Shown: positions 1-11,223 of the stretch, piece by piece
Layout: every line of letters begins with the position of its first letter
Numbering within the stretch: the stretch's first letter is position 1
Source: Centrapalus pauciflorus
Taxonomy: Eukaryota > Streptophyta > Magnoliopsida > Asterales > Asteraceae
Length of the DNA: 64,000 nt
Direction of reading: 5' to 3'
Assembly (NCBI GenBank): GCA_020465985.1
Contig: JAANYP010002675.1
Span: 186,001-250,000 of the forward strand
Translations under genes and position numbers: made by a program
Notes under the pieces: generated by a model
What the model was told of the DNA's origin: nothing
Databases searched by the model: none
Seen by the model: the letters and a program-made list of their open reading frames with translations, nothing else

Positions 1-50
1 GATATTGTGATGACGTGGCTTTTATGGGAATTGGGAGGGTGTTACATTGA

Positions 51-62
51 TGGTATTACAGC
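51..62 (+). other. Primer-binding site of the gypsy element
   Basis: The sequence TGGTATTACAGC lies four bases after the LTR end. It is a two-substitution version of TGGTATCAGAGC, complementary to the 3' end of initiator tRNA-Met, which primes minus-strand synthesis in most plant LTR elements. The substitutions fit the general decay of this copy. Confidence 0.7.
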
Positions 63-235
63 TTGTGGTTTGAAGTCTGAGTATCATTAGTGGATGCTTA
101 ACTTAAACCTTGTTCAGATCCTTGGGGTGATTCGTTCTTGTGATTGATATTAGTGGAATTAACTGACCTAGCTTATTGTATAACGCTGGGTGACCTATTT
201 GTTGTTCTTACCTATTTCGGGTTGTGCATATCGGT

Positions 236-1620
236 ATGGCAGATCAGAGCGAGGGTTCCGGCGCAGAGAGGCCAACGAGCGATGAGTTTGTCCGCAAGTC
301 CGACCTTCTAGAGATTTTGACGCAATTTTATTGTCAGCAGGGTCTGGGTCAGGGTATGGGCTAGAGACTCCAGTGACAAGGGTTGATTCAGGGGCCGGTG
401 CCTCTTCATCTACTAAGAGGGGTGGGTCCTTTAAGGACTTTATGACAGGAGCTCCAACCCAGTTCAGATGTGGTGTTAAGCCAGGGATGGTTATGGCATG
501 GGAACGTGTGATAGAGGCGGCATTGTCGAGTGGCGCATGTGGACCCGAGGGACATGGTTTGATATGCGACCTATTTGTTGAGGGGAGGGGCATCCCAGTG
601 GTTGAAATCCATTGAGTCAGCTATGACATCTTCTGCAGCTTACGCGATGACGTGGGATCAATTCAGGGCTGTGTTTGAGCTGCAGTACATTCCCAGATAT
701 GAGAGCGAGAAATGGAGCGTCGATTCCTTCACTTGCAGCAGGGTGAGATGACTGTGCAGTAGTACGTGGATCGGTTTAACGAGTATTCGCAGTTTGCTAC
801 TCAACATATCGCCACAAAGCAGTGAAAGGCCGATGCGTTTATCGATGGACTGCGATTAGACCTTAGAGAGTTTTTTGGATTGCACGAGACCCCTATCTTT
901 GCCAGAGCGTTAGAGATGGCCCGCATAAGGGAGCAGGAAATAGAGAAGCAGAGAGAGCAGCCACCTTCTCAGCGACGACGTACGAGGACTCCTGAGCCGT
1001 CTTCGGGTGATTGGAGGCATTCCAGAGACACTTCCAGGGAGCAGTAGTTAGACCGGCGATGATTTTCGAGTCAGGGTTCGGGACGAGATTCAGGATCGAG
1101 GCGTGATAGAGATCGAGACAGGGGTGAAGATCGGAGACCGATGCAGAGTCAACTGTCAGATGATCAGAGTCGAATGCAGAGTTCGCGATATAGTGGGTAG
1201 AGTCAGAGTAGCGTGGGACAGCGGTCCCAAGATGTGGATAGCAGGGTCGATAGTTCTGTTGGAGATGGGAAGTGCCTGAGGTGTCATCGTTGCCACAGTG
1301 GGCCGTGCGTGTTGGATACGCCCAGATGTTATCGATGCGGTCAGCGAGGGTATGCTGCCGCTACATGTACGGCTATAGATCCGTTGTGCTTCCGTTGTGG
1401 GAAACCAGGGCATATGATTAGGGATTGTCCAGAGGCGGGATCATCAGTTCAGGGTGCGAGTTCCAGTGGGGCTAGGGCAGAGCCGTCATCATCCAGTGTC
1501 ATGATACTGCTCCTAGGGCTCGGGGTCGGGTATTTCAGTCGACTACCGAGGAGGCTCGGGATGCTACTGATGTTGTTTCGCGTAAGTATGTTTGAACTTG
1601 TTTCGAGTGTGCGTTTTAGT
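236..1620 (+). pseudogene. Ty3/gypsy gag polyprotein, broken
   Basis: Gag packages the element RNA into cytoplasmic particles. The start at 236 (MADQSEGSG) runs 43 codons to a TAG at about 361. Another frame then continues with KDFMTGAPTQF and KPGMVMAWER. The retrotransposon-gag core follows at about 610-930 (WDQFRAVFELQYIPRYE, then FNEYSQFATQH and FIDGLRLDLREFF). It is interrupted by further shifts and by in-frame stops where Q codons are expected (QQYVDRF read as Q-stop-YVDRF near 761). A CCHC zinc knuckle, CFRCGKPGHMIRDC, lies at about 1387-1428, preceded by a weaker one, CYRCGQRGYAAATC. The stops and shifts mean no intact product can be made. Confidence 0.8.
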
Positions 1621-1660
1621 TGATTTTGGAGCGGATCGCTCGTATGTGCTTGTGATATTC
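1618..1660 (+). pseudogene. Trace of gypsy aspartic protease
   Basis: Just after gag one frame reads V-D-F-G-A-D-R-S-Y-V, which resembles the catalytic LIDSGADRSFV stretch of gypsy proteases with the active-site Ser replaced by Phe. No further pol motif was recognised between here and 2290. The stretch 1660-2290 therefore looks like unrecognisable remnants around a large pol deletion. Confidence 0.5.
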
Positions 1661-2328
1661 TGTGTGTTTTCTGTTGCGTGCAACTGCTTTGTTTGTGCTT
1701 ATGACTGTGAGATTCGGTGACAGAGTGTGGGATTTTCATGTCCGGGTATATATGTGATGTTGATGTGTTAGAATGGGGGATATCATGATAAGTTGGGTTA
1801 TCAGGGCTTCCGAATTGGGAATTGTGTTATGCTAGTGGATTGATCCCACTGAGTTACATGAGCTACATGGGTAATAATTGTGAATAAATCTGTGTGACCG
1901 AGAATTATCATATTGAGAGTGGATTTAAATTCTTTTGCGCGTTTACCCATGTCTATGGTATTGCGTTTAGCGATTCAACCGAGATGTCTTTATCTGTTGT
2001 TATGAGTGGAATTGAAGATTTTGCTGTGCTAGTAGATTAACTCTATGGAGTTACAAGAGTATGTAATCTTAACTGAGATCAGAGAATAAAGATAGATGAT
2101 TCGAGATTATATGTGTAAATAAATTGGCTTATAATGTGACGCCAAGAAGAAGACCCTATGAGTAGAGGATATTATGTGTTTCAGCAAGATTTTACAGGAA
2201 TTAACTAAATTGTTATTCGATTATCTAACTAAGTCCAAGATTAAGAGAGAATTGATGTTCTTCGAGCGTGATGCAAAGATGTGTACTTGCGAATGGGTTC
2301 GAGATAGATTCCGGGGACGAAATCTCTT

Positions 2329-2342
2329 TAAGAGGGGAGGAT
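2329..2342 (+). other. Polypurine tract of the gypsy element
   Basis: A purine-rich run (AAGAGGGGAGGA) lies immediately before TGTAACATCAC. It is preceded by a sequence typical of the last codons of gypsy pol (GGGGACGAAAT). This fixes the 3' LTR start at 2344. Confidence 0.7.
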
Positions 2343-2343
2343 T

Positions 2344-3084
2344 TGTAACATCACATCTTCTGAGCAGGTACGTGTAATTATTTTAGTGGATCTTTAATTT
2401 ATTATTATTGCTTTGGTTCAATAGAATCCCGATTTGTGGATTATACGTGTTGGGAATGAGTTATACGTGGCGCCGGGTTGTTATTTTAGTGGATTGTTAA
2501 TAATTATGAGATCGTGGATTTAAATGATTCACATTGATATTAATAATGAAATTGCGATATCGGGTTCAGATATTTGGGTACCGGGTTCTATATGGAAAGT
2601 ATATATAAAAAAGGGTTGGGTTTAAATGTTGTTTCTCCTTTTCCCTTGCCTAAAATAGATACTGAGAAAAGTGTGTTGTTCGTGTGTGGTGTAATCTGGA
2701 GCAGCAAGGGAGCTTTGCAATTCAATTTGGTGATTGAAATCCATCTTCCTTGTCATCTTTGTGTTCTTGAGCAAGTAAAGGTAAGGAGCTTCAATTCCTT
2801 GATTTGGATTCGTGATAAAAGTTGCGGAATCGTGAGTGTGGCCTTGGTGCCTGTAGATTAGGTAGATATGAGTTTTATGAATTCCTGCTGCTAGAAAAAT
2901 CGAGTTAAGGGGTTGATTATACCCCTGGAACAACCATTTTCGCGAAGCAGAGCAGACCTGTTCGTCTACGGTCGCGGTCGTGACCCCCCTGAGCGCGGCC
3001 GCGATGAAGCATGACGCGGGCAGCATGGTTTCGACAGCGACAGAGGGCGCGACCTAGACGAAGTGCGACCACGATGGCCCTAGC
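2344..3084 (+). repeat. 3' LTR of the gypsy element, left part
   Basis: Begins with TGTAACATC and runs to the CTAGC target duplication at 3080-3084, where the LARD is inserted. The part from about 2940 to 3080 is GC-rich with repeated GCGCGACC-like words that continue after the insertion at 17802. Short open frames here (for example 2574-2861) show no recognisable domain and are ignored. Confidence 0.8.
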
Positions 3085-3582
3085 TGAAACACCCTTCCAA
3101 CTAAAATAGTTGTTTCACGAACAATTAACAATAATTATCAGAATGTACTTGCGGAAATGTGGTCAAATTTAAATTTTCAATGTTCAAAAGTCATCAACAT
3201 GATACTACCCACTTTGTCACGTAATAATGAGCAAAGTGTGGCATATCATGGATCGAAACAGATGGGGTTACAAATGTTAAACATCCAGATTATCTAACCA
3301 TGCATAAAAGCTAAGTTCATTATCGAGCATATACCAAAACGGGAGTCCACTAAATCCCCACCCCAAAGCTTTATCAAAGATATGCAAACACAATGAAGCC
3401 GCTAGTCAAGGTCCAATCCACTTCCAAGAAGGTCAAGTTTTGATGCTTTCCTTTACCTGAAAGGGGTTTAACAACTAAAAGGGGTCAACAAAGTTGAGTG
3501 AGTTACTAGATTAGCAAAGAATACATAATATACATTCATGCAATGATAAGCAACGAGTATGTTCAATAAACAATATGATCCA

Positions 3583-3856
3583 GTGCTCAATTTAGGCTTA
3601 GAGCGGGCCCAACATTATGGCTCAATTTAGGCTTAGAGCTAGCCCAACATTATTGCTCAATTTAGACTTAGAGATAGTCTAACGTCTTGCTCAATAAAGA
3701 CTTAGAGCTAGTCCAACATATTGCTCAATTTAGACTTAGAGCTAGTCCAACATATTGCTCAATTTAGACTTAGAGCTAGTCCAACATATTGCTCAATTTA
3801 GACTTAGAGCTAGTCCAACATATTGCTCAATTTAGACTTAGAGCTAGTCCAACATT
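3583..3856. repeat. Tandem array, unit about 37 bp, in LARD LTR
   Basis: About seven head-to-tail copies of a unit beginning GCTCAATTTAGACTTAGAGC and ending CTAGTCCAACATATT. The first copies are more diverged (GGCTTAGAGCGGGCCC) and the last three or four nearly identical. That is the pattern expected from local amplification at one end. Confidence 0.9.
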
Positions 3857-3869
3857 TTCCATGGATATC

Positions 3870-4600
3870 CAGGTGAGGTCATTTGAAAGCATATCAAGCA
3901 TGGTGAGGTCCAACGTTCCTCACACAAGCCCAAATAAATCATTCATAGAAGGAATGAAAGCAAGTATGCAATAACTATCAACATGTCAACAGTTAGCTTC
4001 ACAAGGTATTCAACGAAGTATGGCTCCACAAAGCACATCAAGTATAGTGAGGCTCAATGTGCCTCACATAAGCCCAAACGAAGTATGGCTCCACGAAGTA
4101 TGGCTCAACGAAGTATGGCTCCAAATAATCATACATGTGAGAGTTGAGGATATGTATGCATCTACCATCAAGACATCAACTCCAGGCGAAATCAAGTGAA
4201 GCATATCAAGTATGGTGAGGTCCAAGGTGACCCACATATGCCCAAATACATCATACGTAGAAGAAACGAAATCAAGTATGCAACAATTATCAATATGTCA
4301 ACAAATAGCTCCACAAAGTATTCAAGGTATGGCTTCACAAAGTCTACCAAATATAGTGAGGTCTAATGTGCATCACATAAGCCCAAAGAATCATACACGT
4401 GAGAATTGAGGTTACTTATGCAACTACTATCAAATATCGACAATAGACTCAACATATCAAGTAGGAGGAGGTCCAAGGTGCCTCACATGTGCTCAAGGGA
4501 TCAACATATCAAAATTGAGGGTGAATATGCTACTACTATCAAGATATCAACAATTAGCTCAACAATATGTTCAACAAGGCAAATAGCAATATACAGGAAC
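3870..4600. repeat. Degenerate repeat block, unit about 110-130 bp
   Basis: The words GTGAGGTCCAA, CACATAAGCCCAAA, AAGTATGCAACAA and CAAAGTATTCAAGGTATGGCT recur several times in the same order. In this LTR the block is shorter than in the partner LTR (14925-15890). Here a short run of AAGTATGGCTC repeats at about 4080-4120 replaces roughly two units. Confidence 0.8.
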
Positions 4601-6504
4601 ATTATGTAACACCAATTCTAGAACTCACAGTGATCGGTTTATAGGATTCCAAGGCCTTCCAACAAAGTCACATTAGCCCCGAGAATGGCTAAAGCTTGCG
4701 ATCAAGCTCCTTTCGGCTCGGTTCACCTAAAAGCATTCATAACGCGCATCCGTAAGCCCCCGAACACAATATAAGCCCATAGGATTGGCCTAAGAGTATT
4801 GGGACATTAAACCGAAAGTACTAAGTCCAAATGAGGCCCTACAAGTTCCGGAATGGATCAAAGGCCCTCAAACCCTTTAAACACTAAATTTAGAAGTGCA
4901 TTGGACGTATAAGACCCGAGCATCGACCCCCGACTGACCAAAATCAATTTTGGGGGCAGGAGGTTGGTCATGGCGTGCCCATATGGTGGTCATGGCGTGA
5001 CCACTGTGCCAGACAGGTCCCAACTTTATTTTTTTGACATAAATGCACACCAAACTCCTCAAAACTTCCATCAATGCTTCTAACATTCGTAAGGGACTTT
5101 ACCAACAATATATTTAGCATATTAAGGTCATTTAAACCCCTCTAAACATAATAGAATCATTTCATAACAATTCATGATTCCATGGAGCTCATACGGACTC
5201 CGAACGAGTCCGAAAACGACCGAAAGCTCCAACCGACAACACCGAGCTCCAATTGAGCTCATAATCAATTCTAACCAATCCCATAGCATTATTAAACATA
5301 CTTGGGCTATGTTTAGACATTCAACATACATCTAAACATTGAAACCCAATTCCAAAATGATTTGGAACTCATTGAGGCATTTCACCGAACACTTGGCGTG
5401 CGGTTTAGCCTAAAAACATCATTTTGAGTTCTTGCACATATTTTGTGTTTCCCAACTCATGTAAACACTTTAATAATACAATTGAACACTTTCCAAATAC
5501 ATTATACTATAACATAGCATTTTATTGCTTCATGGAGTCCATACGAACTCCAAACGGGTTCCAAACGACCAAAACCCGAACTAAGCCTTCAAAACTCCAA
5601 TTGAGTTCCTACTAGCTTCTATTTACTTCCATTGCTATAAATAACATGTTTGGACCATAATGTATCATACGAAATATGTAAAAATGCCATAACCCATTTC
5701 ATCCACCATTAAAGCTCAACTGGAGCTCCAACTCGGGTTTTACTCAAATCACCAATCCAACCCATTCAATCACGAATTTATGACTCAAATAAGTTTATAA
5801 ACCATAAACATTAACCTATACATGAGTTTTGAGTCATCTACTAACTCAACTCAACAATACCCACTTAGGGTTCCATTCTCCATCAATGGAGAAATGGAGA
5901 AGATGAAGAAGATGGAGAAGAGTAGAGATATTCATACCTTCAATGGAGCTTCAACCTTCACAAAATCACTAGCCAAAATGATGCCAAATCCAAACCCTAG
6001 CTCCCACCTCTCTCTTTTCTCTCTTCTTTTCTCCAAAAGATGAAAATGTGTGTGTTGGTGGTGATGGTGCACGGTTTTGAAAGAAAGGGGGGAGGAGTTT
6101 TGGCCTTTGGCCACTCCAACCCTCTAACTCCTACCCAATTACAAAATGCACCCCTTCACAACTCACCTTTCTATTTCTTTAATTAGAACCTACAATGTTA
6201 TTAGATGCCACAATTAAATAATTCAATACCCAATTAAATGAATTTGACATAATTATACTAAATGGATTCAAAAACTACATTAAACCATTCTTATGTCATA
6301 GATACCCATTATTTAGTATCAAAGTACATAACCTATTTTTGTCACTTCAGTACAACCCGACGTTTTAGTTTTCTTTAATCATTCAAGTCCCAACAATAGC
6401 AATCATCACTAATATTTGGTAATTAACTCATAATATTGCACTTAAGTTCATAATTATAATTGTTTCACAAAGTTAATTACCCTTTTAATTATTGGGGTGT
6501 TACA

Positions 6505-8660
6505 ATTCCTCCCCACTTAAAAGGATTCCGCCCACGGAATCAACTCGGATCAACTATGCAGGGTATTTGGCCTTCATCTCGACTTTCGTTCCACAAGTCA
6601 TTAAAGACCTACGATAATGTTTCCAAATTCCAATGAACCAACACTATCTCAATCCATTTATTTCTCCACTTAGTGACTTTTCAATTCAATACTCGGTCGA
6701 GTACCGAGACATCAATGTGTGGTTTTCAAACTGTTTATTCCCAGAGTCAATTATGGGTAACTAAATACATTAATATCCATTACTAACTATACAAACTTCC
6801 AGATTTAGTCAACATAGGTAATTTTACAAGTATGCCTCCTTTGATATTTTTTTAACTTCCTGCAATGTTATAACATATTTTCAACTTGATATTTCACATT
6901 ATTCTATTTCAGGTTTTCAATATAGAGTCATATTCATCCACTAACTGCTATACGTTTTTCATGCCAATCACGGTACTACATAATTAAGATAATTCAATTA
7001 CACTTTATCCGTTTATGTCAAATTTCAACATATTACATTGTCACGTCACTATGACTTTCAGTAGACCATTTTTTCTAATAAAACTCATATGATTTTAACA
7101 TGTTCGTAGGGTTGATAGTCTTTCACCAATTAAAATGAGCACCTATGGCGGCTCGGTCAACTATTTTGGTCACTTCCACCAACAAAACCCATTACATAAC
7201 ATGGTCGACAATATATAATTAATATTCATTACCTCGAGATATCAACATACTTCAGCTTCCTCTACAGTATGTGCATAAAAGACTCTAACATACGTGCCAT
7301 TTTCAAAAGCAAACACTTTTACCTACTCAACATTAAGACCATAAAATATCTCATGAGTTTGAGTCACTATCCAAGGTGGTGACCATACTACATAATTAAT
7401 TGTCTTGTCACATAAGACAAGACCAAACCACATCATTAGCTAAGACATATAAAATGATCATAGAGAATTCATCCAAAAATGTAATTAACTATTTAACCAA
7501 TAAAGTCATCACATATGATACAATCTGTATTAAGTTTCCAGTCAAGTTTACCTAATATATGCACCTTGGAACGGCGCCCAAGAATCATAAAAATGCAATA
7601 TGTGAGTGTCTAAGGGATATAGTTCATTTTTAATTCTACGTGTATCAATTAGCCACTTATCCCTTAAGATTTTCATAACTACCATTAACAATTTACTTGA
7701 CCTCAGTTGTACGTTGTACTTTCAACAATGACCTTACTTTATTACACTCATGTCATGTATTAAGGTCAATCCATCTTCATACATGTAAGGTACAACTACC
7801 TTTGGGGCATTATAACTTATCGACATATAATTTTCAACATTTTTCGAAATAAGGTGTGATAAATATCATCCCTCCTCATAGGTCGTCCCATGACCAATTC
7901 TCTCCTAGTGTACTTACTTCCCTCGCACATTATCAAACAAAGTCAACTGTTACCCAATCAGCATAGTTAAAATATAAGCATTTACCATCATTAACTAGCT
8001 TACCATTTCTTCATTAAGTGATAATTTAGCATGCATTCAACTCGTACTCAAGGGTCATATGACAACTAATATGATCAATCTCAACCATAATGCGACAATT
8101 ATATCAATACATTAACAGATACAACTGTAGTATGTTCCAATCAATGTTCAGTTCGTAAATCATGCATGCTGAAATCATATTAGCAATACCCAGTGGTTCA
8201 TATAGTTCATGATAAAATATGTCAATGCAAACAAAGCATACATATACAAGCAGTAAAGATGCCATCAAAATGCTCAACTAACAATCCAAATGTTCAGAAT
8301 TAGCAGCAACATGCTAAATATCATCTCTATGAACATACGTGGATAAAATCATGTTCATACACAACATACATTACCATCTATTTCATAGTTCAATATAAGT
8401 GTCATTACACTTCTATCCGACATTTCAATATTGTTGTGTAATTGATACACTCGAGCTTATCATGATCAACCCACCAATGATGGGGTTTGCCACTAATATG
8501 AGCATGCCAAAATCTCACATAATTCATATTGATTATTAAGTTATCGACTTTTATGCTTTCTTGTCATTTTCTTACATGAAAAGATTCACAAATAAGAAAG
8601 CCAAATAGTAGGGACAATACGAGTTTCGTCCACTAAAATTTTTTTTTTTAATCACAATTC
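6505..8660. other. LARD internal region, non-coding
   Basis: This is 2.16 kb of AT-rich sequence between the LARD 3' LTR and the nested copia insertion. No ORF with recognisable similarity, no RNA gene and no strong repeat was seen on either strand. The first 16 bases are the minus-strand polypurine tract. An A/T homopolymer lies at about 8638-8650, just before the copia target duplication. Confidence 0.7.
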
Positions 8661-8974
8661 TGTGAATTCAAATTTAATGCAATTCAATCAATCTAAACAT
8701 AAACATATGAACTATTATCAATCCAACACATTATATTGAATGATTAAAGAGAGAAATATTACATTGATGTTCTTGGTGACTTGCACAACACTTTTTCTCT
8801 CTATCAATCAGATCCGTATGTGTGTATGTGTATTTGTGTAATCTTCGATTCCTCTTATAACAGCACAGATACACTCCTATTTATACACAATACAAAGTAT
8901 TGAGGATTTACAAAACAACCCCTGAACTTTTACAATAAAATTGATTACAACTCTATATAAATTTGTACCCAACA
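8661..8974 (-). repeat. 3' LTR of the non-autonomous copia
   Basis: 314 bp, bounded by TG and CA and flanked on its outer side by AATTC. It is followed inward by the minus-strand polypurine tract. Confidence 0.92.
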
Positions 8975-10940
8975 ATCTCCCCCTTAGAGATGAAATCAAT
9001 TTTCAAATTAAAGTACATTGCAGGGAACTTGAACATTCTTTCTTGAAACTTTTCTTGCACCTTCTCTTCGATCTCTGAATCTTCTTCTTTATTGTCTCAC
9101 TCTGATCTTCACATCTCTTCTATTCTGATCTTCTCTTTTCTTGTAAGGACACTCCCCCTTGGATCATGAATAACTTTTAAATCTCTTCCTTGATCAATTG
9201 TCTTGAGATGATGTAGTAATTGCCTTCAGTTGATTTCAAATTACTCAACAGTTGTTTCTGAAATTCAGCTTTTCTCCCCCTCATGATGATCATAAAAAAT
9301 TATGAACATCATGCAAAAACTTCAGAAACATTAATTCAATGAAATTACAGTAGAAGAAATACAACAACAATTACAACTCAGAAATTATTACAAATTGACT
9401 TTCTCCCCCTTAAACTGACATCTCTCCCCCTATACAAAACAGATTTATCTCACCCCCTCAAAAAGTTCACTCCCCCTCGAATTGATATTATATCTTTTTA
9501 GAACAAAACAAAGCTTTACAACTTTGGGGAAAATGAAACACATTCATTTTGTGAGAAAACAAGTCCAGGTCCACATAGGATTCCTGTTTGCACAATAGAC
9601 AAAATCTATGTGACCTACTTTCAGCGCTGGCGTGATGTTAACACTGGTAGGATTTCCAAATAGTCATCGTGAAATCCTTTATCATGAAAGAATCACTCTT
9701 ATTTGTTCCGGCTTAGTCACTTTGGACTAGCAGTTTATAGTCACGCAGACTGTTAGACTCGATGTGTCCTAAAAGTGTATATAATCAGCTCTAGACACAA
9801 TGTGCATCAAATGAAATTGGAGACCGGAGCAACTGTCTTCCTTGTTTCAATATCAATAATATCCAAATGATATATCGATAGAAATGTGCTATATCTCCGT
9901 GATTATTGAAACAGAAATCTTTTGAGAGATAACTGAGTAGTTGGTGGGGTTAAGTGCATGCGTCACTGGGTCCATGACGTGTTTTTCAATATCAAGTCGC
10001 CTAGGGCTTGATAGATTATGTGGTTTACCCAGCAGACACAGTGTAGGATAGGATTATCTTTTCTTCAAATCCTTTCTCAACTCTCAGCTCTCAGCATTTT
10101 TCAACCTAGCTCCCTCCGGCTCACTTTTCAGAATTAAATTCAGTCAGCTTTATACGAAAAGCATGATCTGATGCACCACCATCGCCTTTTAATATCCCTC
10201 TCATTTACATTTTACCTCTGCTCGACCCTGTCAGTATCCCGTGATAACTGACACTTCTCAACTAATAAACCTAAAGAACCCTCACCCACATAAACTATAG
10301 ATGGTTTGCTCCTTGGGTAGGTCTTCCGGTTCTGGATAGACCATAGAAGTGAAATTTATGCCTATCACTCAGATTGGTGCATAATCGGAGTCAGCAGAAA
10401 AATTTTCAGCTTTGAAAGGTCATGAGATATGATGAAATCCAACTTATATGGTATTGGAGATGATATGCAGATAATTTTGGGAGATATCAGAATGAAATGG
10501 AAAATCTGATATATGATATGAAAAGAATAAGATTTTCTTGAAAGAATTAGCACATGGGAGATAACAGGAGAATCTAGTATAAATTGGAAGCATTGTAACA
10601 AAGAGAATCTCAGAAGAAATGAGATTATGAAAATCAAAGAGATTAGATCAATCAATTAATCTCAATGATAGATTCAGAGATTCATAAAAAAAATTTCTTT
10701 TCAGCTCAAAAACTCTTTTTATGTGTGTATCAAATATTTTCGTGAAAAATCACACACCGTTTTTGAAAAATGTCATCGTCAAAGTGCGTCTGAAACTCCC
10801 CCTGGAAATAAGCACACACAGTTAGTCAACTCATAGAAATGAAATCAGGAGCAAAAAATTATAAAAATAAAACTCCCTCTAAATCAATGTAGCTTAAGAG
10901 TTGAATTCAGGGCAGGAATTCCAGAAATATTTGTCTTTCA
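8975..10940 (-). other. 3' non-coding region with repeated polypurine tracts
   Basis: Reading the minus strand, the run AGGGGGAG or a close variant occurs next to the LTR (8975-8985) and again near 9151, 9273, 9402, 9424, 9453, 9470 and 10795. Multiple polypurine tracts between the coding region and the 3' LTR are, as I recall, a described feature of Sireviruses. The remainder shows no ORF that I recognise; the 96-codon open frame at 10365-10655 is hydrophobic, AT-driven and without family resemblance. Confidence 0.65.
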
Positions 10941-10941
10941 G

Positions 10942-11208
10942 ACTCGGGTTCTAATCTGAAGTGATTAGAAGCCATATGTCACGGAAGCTCGGGTTTCAGT
11001 CTGAAGTAACTGAAAACCATTGTCTCTGGTTCATTGAAGTCCGGGTTCTAGTCTGAATTGAACTATAAACCAAATGATTGAACTGAAGAACGGGTTTTAG
11101 TCTAGATTAACTAAAAACCATCTTGAGTTGAAGCACGGGTCTTGATCTGAATTAATCAAGAGCCTCTTGAAATGAAGAACGGGTCCTTATCTGGAATGAT
11201 AAGAAACC
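10942..11208 (-). repeat. Six tandem hairpin units with compensatory stems
   Basis: Six units begin with GGG at 10946, 10991, 11043, 11092, 11137 and 11181 (spacing 44-52 bp). Each reads GGGT, a variable stretch of about six bases, a loop near CTGAAT/GTA, then the complement of the variable stretch and CC. Stem pairs include TCTAATC/GATTAGA, TTTCAGT/ACTGAAA, TTTTAGT/ACTAAAA, TCTTGAT/ATCAAGA and CTTAT/ATAAG. The third base pair from the base is mismatched in every unit. The array lies 16 bases after the stop codon of the minus-strand ORF, so it would be in the 3' part of the element RNA. Confidence 0.85.
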
Positions 11209-11223
11209 TATAACCTGCAAAAT

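Larger units (their letters stand above)
3085..6504 (-). repeat. 3' LTR of the LARD
   Basis: Near-identical to 14165-17796 except for scattered substitutions and about 212 bp fewer in a tandem-repeat block around 4077-4130. It contains two repeat arrays, listed separately, and AT-rich sequence elsewhere. The short open frames inside recur in both LTRs and match no protein family I know, so they are not called as genes. Confidence 0.9.

Noticed and set aside
3789..5615. Several short open frames repeated in both LARD LTRs (for example starting MLNLDLELVQ, MVRSKVTHIC, MSSCTYFVF)
   Set aside because: Their presence twice follows from LTR duplication, not from selection. They lie in tandem-repeat or AT-rich LTR sequence and resemble no family.
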